Shown: positions 60,359-64,000 of the stretch, in pieces
Position numbering within the stretch: position 1 is the stretch's first letter
How the letters are laid out: each line of letters begins with the position of its first letter
NCBI GenBank assembly: GCA_020073215.1
Contig: JAIQFO010000016.1
Location: forward strand, 1 to 64,000
Direction: 5' to 3'
DNA: 64,000 bases
Source of the DNA: Terriglobia bacterium
Lineage (GTDB): Bacteria > Acidobacteriota > Terriglobia > Terriglobales > Acidobacteriaceae
Notes under the pieces: model-generated
Databases searched by the model: none
The model's input: only the letters and a program-made list of their open reading frames with translations
What the model was told of the DNA's origin: nothing
Made by a program: the position numbers and the translations under genes

Positions 60359-62005
60359 GTGGGAGCCAGCCCGATTCTGAAACCCAGTCCCAAGCCTGCG
60401 AGCCAGAAGCCTAAGCTCGGGCTCCGCGCCTGGATGGAGCGCGTGCTGGTGGAGTGCGACCACGCGGCCATTGGTTTCGACGCCGACGCGGTCCACGATC
60501 TTCGAGTTGCGTTGCGGCGCTGCCGTTCTCTCGCCGATGGACTGATGGCGATCGATCCCGATTCTTCGTGGAAAGACATGAAGAAGGCAGGGAGGAAGCT
60601 TTTTCGGGCGCTCGGTGAGTTGCGCGACATGCAGGTGATGGCGGAGTGGATCGAAAAGCTGGGAGTAGTGAGCGACTCGACGAGTGATTCGGCCGGCGAT
60701 GGTCTGTCGGGGGATCGTTTATCCGGTGACACGGTGGCCCTCAAGCTTCTCCATCGCGTACGCGCGCGCGAGGCCGAATGCAAGCAGCGCGCCTTCAAAG
60801 ATCTCAATCAGTTTGACCGCAAGCAATGGCGGCAGTGGACGAGAACTCTGCCGCGTCGCGCGTCGCGGGTGCGTCCGGGGAACGTGGTGTACCTGCATCT
60901 GGCGCTCGAGAAGTGGACCGCCGCCTGCGACCTGCATAAACGCGTTCTGCGGACGCGGTCGCACGTAGCCTGGCATGAACTGCGCATCGGCATTAAACGG
61001 TTTCGTTACACGGTGGAAAATTTTCTGCCGCGCCAGCATGCGCTATGGGGCGACGACCTGAAAGAACTTCAGGATCTGCTGGGAGAGGTGCACGATCTGG
61101 ATGTGCTGTCGGCCATGGCCGTCGAGGCGCAGGCATTTCCCGATGTCGAGAGTCGCGACCAATGGCGTGACAAGGTGAACGCCGAGCGCGCTAAGCGGAT
61201 CGAGCGCTATCGCGAGAAGATGGTGGGACGCCAGTCGCTATGGCGTGTGTGGCGGGCGGAATTGCCGTCGGGTCCGCGGTTGCGCGCAGCGGCCATGAGC
61301 CGTTTGCGCGTGTGGGCCGGATATCGGGATCCTGACTTCGCGCATTCCGAGCGCGTGGCCCGGTTGGCGCTTCTTCTGTATGACGGGCTGAAGCATGCGG
61401 GGCTCGGGACGGGAGCGATAATGACGAAGCCGGAGGCTCCCGGCGTTGTTCCGAGCGACGTGCGGCTCGATCAGGTCCCGCCGGACCACGATTGGCGAGC
61501 GGTATTGCAGGCAGCGGCGCTCATGCATGATGTTGGCAAAGCCAAGGGCGCGGAAAATCATCAGAAGGATTCGTACCGGATGATCCGCGGGTTGGCGCGA
61601 CCCTTGGGTTGGAGCGCGCGAGAGTTGGGACTGGCGGCGGTGGTGGCCCGCTATCATCGTGGGGCGTTGCCGCATCCGGGGGGAAGGTCCATGCAACTGC
61701 TGGACCTGGCGGATCGGCCGATTGCCATGGAACTCGCCGGAGTACTGCGGCTGGCGAACGCGCTGGATAAGCGCCACGGGCGGACGGGGCATGAAAACGA
61801 AAGCAAGAACGCTTCGCAGCTCGAAGTCAGCGTACGGGACCGCTTCGTACTGGTGCGGGCGGCAGGATACTCGGCGCTGGACCGTTCGGCCGAAGATATC
61901 GCTGCGGCGCGACATTTGCTGGAGACAGTGCTGCTGCGGCCGGTGCTGGTGCGGGGCCTGCGAGCGGCGAGTCGCAAGAAGCATCCAGCCAGTGCCAGTT
62001 CGTGA
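60359..62005 (+). CDS. CHAD domain protein fused to an HD domain
   Basis: The protein has 548 residues. A CHAD domain (about 1-290) with the repeated basic motifs AVHDLRVALRRCRSL and AWHELRIGIKRFRYTVENFLP would bind polyphosphate. The C-terminal part (about 310-530) is an HD-type domain: HSERVARLALLLYDGL, ALMHDVGKAKG and VVARYHRGALP, with metal-binding HD at MHDVGK. It resembles the C-terminus of Ppx/GppA enzymes, though the Ppx catalytic domain is absent. Start GTG 60359 follows GAAGGAGCTACC. Confidence 0.82.
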   Translation: MGASPILKPSPKPASQKPKLGLRAWMERVLVECDHAAIGFDADAVHDLRVALRRCRSLADGLMAIDPDSSWKDMKKAGRKLFRALGELRDMQVMAEWIEKLGVVSDSTSDSAGDGLSGDRLSGDTVALKLLHRVRAREAECKQRAFKDLNQFDRKQWRQWTRTLPRRASRVRPGNVVYLHLALEKWTAACDLHKRVLRTRSHVAWHELRIGIKRFRYTVENFLPRQHALWGDDLKELQDLLGEVHDLDVLSAMAVEAQAFPDVESRDQWRDKVNAERAKRIERYREKMVGRQSLWRVWRAELPSGPRLRAAAMSRLRVWAGYRDPDFAHSERVARLALLLYDGLKHAGLGTGAIMTKPEAPGVVPSDVRLDQVPPDHDWRAVLQAAALMHDVGKAKGAENHQKDSYRMIRGLARPLGWSARELGLAAVVARYHRGALPHPGGRSMQLLDLADRPIAMELAGVLRLANALDKRHGRTGHENESKNASQLEVSVRDRFVLVRAAGYSALDRSAEDIAAARHLLETVLLRPVLVRGLRAASRKKHPASASS

Positions 62006-62070
62006 GAGTGAGCCGACTGCTGGAAGGGCAGAGTGCATTCAGTCGAGGCCTCAGTCCCGGGGAGGCTTCC

Positions 62071-62397
62071 ATGGCGGCAAGAACTTCCACTCGAAAGAAA
62101 TCAGCTGCGAAAGGCCGATCCAAACGTGGTTCCGGGAAGTTTTGGGTCGCCGGCGTGACGAGTGATTCCACGCATCCTCCCGAAGGCCTCTTTACCAAAG
62201 ATGCCGCCACTATTGCACGCGCTCTCGCCTCAAAAAGAGTCTCGCCTAAGGGACCCGTCTCGGGTCTGCGCATGCTGATCTACTTCATCAATCGAGGAGG
62301 ACGCGGTCTGAGTGCGCCTCGTCGCGCCGAACTGGAAAAAGCCAAAGACATGCTTTCGCAGCGAATCAAAAGAAATCGTGAGAAGCGTGACGCCTAG
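62071..62397 (+). CDS. DUF3175 protein
   Basis: This small basic protein of 108 residues matches DUF3175: a disordered Lys/Arg/Ser N-terminus, FWVAGVTSDSTHPPEGLFTKDAATIARALASKRVSPKGPVSGLRMLIYFINRGGRGLS, and a Lys-rich helical tail. GGGGAGGCTTCC precedes ATG 62071. Function unknown; the high basic charge suggests nucleic-acid binding. It lies 65 bases after the CHAD-HD gene. Confidence 0.85.
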   Translation: MAARTSTRKKSAAKGRSKRGSGKFWVAGVTSDSTHPPEGLFTKDAATIARALASKRVSPKGPVSGLRMLIYFINRGGRGLSAPRRAELEKAKDMLSQRIKRNREKRDA

Positions 62398-62472
62398 GCC
62401 CTTGCGACTCTCCATGGCCGGGTAGCGAGTCTGGCACTTTGCAGAGCATCCTTTTCGAGCCAAGCTTTTTCT

Positions 62473-63024
62473 GTGACCCATGCAAAATTAGTTTCGATGG
62501 CGGTCGGGTGGCTGCGCCACTATCGCTGCGGCGTGGTGCTCAGCGAACAGGCCTGCGTCAGTGGCGAGATGCCAGACGCCATTGGCTGGAAGAAGGCCTG
62601 CCATTCGGTGCTGGTCGAGAGCAAAGTGTCGCGCGCGGATTTCCTGGCTGATCGTGACAAGCCCTTCCGGAAGAAGCCAGAAATCGGCGTCGGCTGTGAG
62701 CGGTATTACCTGGCACCCCGGGGTCTGATCCGGATCGAGGAACTCCCCACGGGCTGGGGACTGCTGGAGGTATGCGGGCGCGAGATCGAGCGGGTGAAGA
62801 CGTCGGCCAAGAACCTGCGTTTCAAGCTCGGGTTCGAGAACGAGATGAATCTGCTCCTGGCGAGTCTGCGGCGGGTAGAAATCCGCATTGAACCCGAGAG
62901 CATCACCGACTTTCTGAAGTGGAAGAACCGCATGGCCGAGTACAACCGGGGTGGCTTGCCCGAAGGACTGGTGGCTCGGGAAGAAGAAGCTAACGGATTT
63001 TTGCTGGGGACGGCTGGCGACTGA
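62473..63024 (+). CDS. MmcB-like putative DNA-repair nuclease
   Basis: The 183-residue protein resembles MmcB-type proteins (PD-(D/E)xK-like): SVLVESKVSRADFLADRDKPFRKKPEIGVGCERYYLAPRGLI, where ExK and the following Asp are candidate metal ligands. The rest is helical, including RFKLGFENEMNLLLASLRRVEI. Starts at GTG 62473. A DNA-repair role is inferred from the MmcB family of alphaproteobacteria. The remote PD-(D/E)xK match is tentative. Confidence 0.6.
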   Translation: MTHAKLVSMAVGWLRHYRCGVVLSEQACVSGEMPDAIGWKKACHSVLVESKVSRADFLADRDKPFRKKPEIGVGCERYYLAPRGLIRIEELPTGWGLLEVCGREIERVKTSAKNLRFKLGFENEMNLLLASLRRVEIRIEPESITDFLKWKNRMAEYNRGGLPEGLVAREEEANGFLLGTAGD

Positions 63025-63542
63025 GGAACGGATGTGATTTCAGCCCCTGAAGAGGCGTCAGTATATTGCGAGTTCGCGGCATCGCTGAAGCGATGCCCTG
63101 ATACAAACCCACGATCCCAACAAAAATTCCACGGTCCCGACAAAAAAGCCACGATCCCGACAAAAAAAGAAACCGGGCAGTGGGCCCGGTTTCGGAAGCG
63201 TCGGTTGAGATGCGGTTACATCGCAAGCGCGGCGCGCGCTGGCTTGGAGAATGCGCGGGCGTGGTTCACGTCCGCTTGTGCTTCTCGCGCCAGCAAACGT
63301 CCAAAAGGAGCGAGGATACAGACGTATTGGAAGGAGCAACTTGGTGACCATTGTCAGACTCCGTGCAATGGCTGCAGTTGCTCTTTGCAAAAGTAAGAAA
63401 CAAAACTGCTTAGCGGCTTGGTTGGCGCGGTTGGCGGGACCATTCCGGGATGGCTCACGCAGGAGAGGTTCAAAGTATTGCGCACAGTACCCTTTTGCAG
63501 AGATGCAACAGGGGTGGAGTGCAGGGAACGGGAAAAACGAAC
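63025..63542. repeat. Intergenic region with 20-bp tandem repeats
   Basis: Three tandem 20-base units lie at 63109-63168: CCACGATCCCAACAAAAATT, CCACGGTCCCGACAAAAAAG and CCACGATCCCGACAAAAAAA. A GGCATCGC/GCGATGCC hairpin lies just before. No convincing gene is seen between 63194 and 63542 in either strand. Confidence 0.65.
63161..63193 (-). terminator. Rho-independent terminator, minus strand
   Basis: GAAACCGGGC (63169-63178) pairs with GCCCGGTTTC (63184-63193). On the minus strand the stem is followed by seven Ts, provided by the A-tract of the last tandem unit. It probably ends recR transcription, although it lies 350 bases beyond the recR stop, or a small RNA in between. Confidence 0.7.
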
Positions 63543-64000
63543 CTACATTTCCCGCCGGCCTTCCATGGCCTTCAGCATGGTGACTTCGTCGGTGTATTCG
63601 ATGTCGCTGCCTACCGGAATGCCCATGGCGATGCGGGTTACGCGCAGTCCCTGCCGCTTCAGTTGCTGGGCGAGATAAGTGGCGGTGGCTTCTCCCTCGA
63701 CCGTGGGATTGGTGGCGAGGATGACTTCTTCGATTTCTCCGCCGGAAACGCGGGTCATCAAATTCTCGATGCGCAATTGTTCGGGCCCCACTCCGTGCAA
63801 CGGCGAAATCGAGCCGTGGAGCACGTGGTAGACGCCGTTAAAATGCCGCGTCTTCTCGACCGCCGCAATGTTGGTCGGCTCCTCCACAACGCAGACCAGC
63901 TTTTGATTCCGGGTAGGACTGGTGCAGTATTCGCAGGGATCGACGTCGGTGATGTTGTTGCAGATCGAGCACAGGTGCAGTTTGGCCTTCACATCGCGAA
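63543..64000 (-). CDS. recR: Recombination mediator protein RecR (5' part outside the window)
   Basis: RecR helps RecF/RecO load RecA at gaps. About 150 residues are present: the zinc finger ([17 protein letters not shown]), then a Toprim domain ([41 protein letters not shown]). The C-terminus contains [25 protein letters not shown]. The reading frame continues across the window edge, so about 45-50 N-terminal residues, including the helix-hairpin-helix, lie outside. recR often follows dnaX and ybaB. Confidence 0.93.
   Translation of the reverse strand, partial: RDVKAKLHLCSICNNITDVDPCEYCTSPTRNQKLVCVVEEPTNIAAVEKTRHFNGVYHVLHGSISPLHGVGPEQLRIENLMTRVSGGEIEEVILATNPTVEGEATATYLAQQLKRQGLRVTRIAMGIPVGSDIEYTDEVTMLKAMEGRREM

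Noticed and set aside
63109..63168. Short tandem repeats considered as CRISPR
   Set aside because: The 20-base units are directly adjacent with no spacers, and no cas genes are present.

Overview
The window looks like a chromosomal segment of a soil-type Acidobacteriota (class Terriglobia, Koribacter-like). I infer this from the GC-rich coding sequence, the mixture of short single-gene units on both strands, the large exported BNR-repeat protein, the exported TPR and SnoaL-like proteins, the Ser/Thr kinase fused to a formylglycine-enzyme-like domain, and the abundance of short palindromic intergenic repeats. No rRNA, tRNA, CRISPR array or prophage was seen. No database search was possible, so the taxonomic call is an inference.

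Layout. 1-10 kb: exported BNR protein, small envelope and zinc-ribbon proteins, an SDR oxidoreductase, an exported TPR protein, then a minus-strand purC-cvpA-fis cluster. 10.7-11.6 kb: an orphan 60-residue peptide that resembles a peptide precursor, and a ParE/RHH toxin-antitoxin pair. 11.7-22 kb, all minus strand: SMC with an unusual acidic insert in its ATPase head, an exported esterase, a prenyl diphosphate synthase, a non-canonical receiver protein, xseB, and a fused homocysteine methyltransferase/methylenetetrahydrofolate reductase. 22-27.5 kb: a beta-propeller lipoprotein, a penicillin acylase whose spacer region carries repeat-derived sequence, and OsmC. 27.5-31.3 kb is an accessory island: a REP-associated tyrosine transposase (RAYT) between 41-bp inverted repeats, a two-gene operon of DUF5343 and a TIGR02391/Ymh protein with a HEPN-type R-x4-H motif, and an uncharacterised membrane protein with a small partner. 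32-42 kb: structured duplicated intergenic units, Fur, FabH, a four-helix-bundle gene bracketed by inverted heptamer arrays, purQ, a DUF4160/DUF2442 pair, an MBL hydrolase, Maf, a hydroxyisobutyrate-dehydrogenase-type enzyme, cytochrome c and a desaturase. 42-47 kb: a histidine kinase/response regulator operon and a kinase-hydrolase operon. 48-64 kb: pheA, lon, a SnoaL/methyltransferase pair, purU, a MarR-YceI-pirin operon with palindromic operators, a CHAD-HD fusion, an MmcB-like protein, and recR running off the window end.

Themes. Purine and one-carbon metabolism recur (purC, purQ, purU, fused MTHFR) but are dispersed. Several repeat families shape the intergenic space: (A) paired hairpins with 19-bp terminal inverted repeats; (B) GGGTGGCCC/GGGTGCCCC hairpins related to those bordering the RAYT; (D) TCATCCTGAGCG repeats; (E) GGTCTCA/GGTCTTA heptamer arrays arranged as inverted pairs. 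Some copies supply stop codons or in-frame coding sequence to host genes. The best candidate for an undescribed system is the DUF5343/HEPN-Ymh operon; the repeat-gene interactions and the orphan peptide come next.
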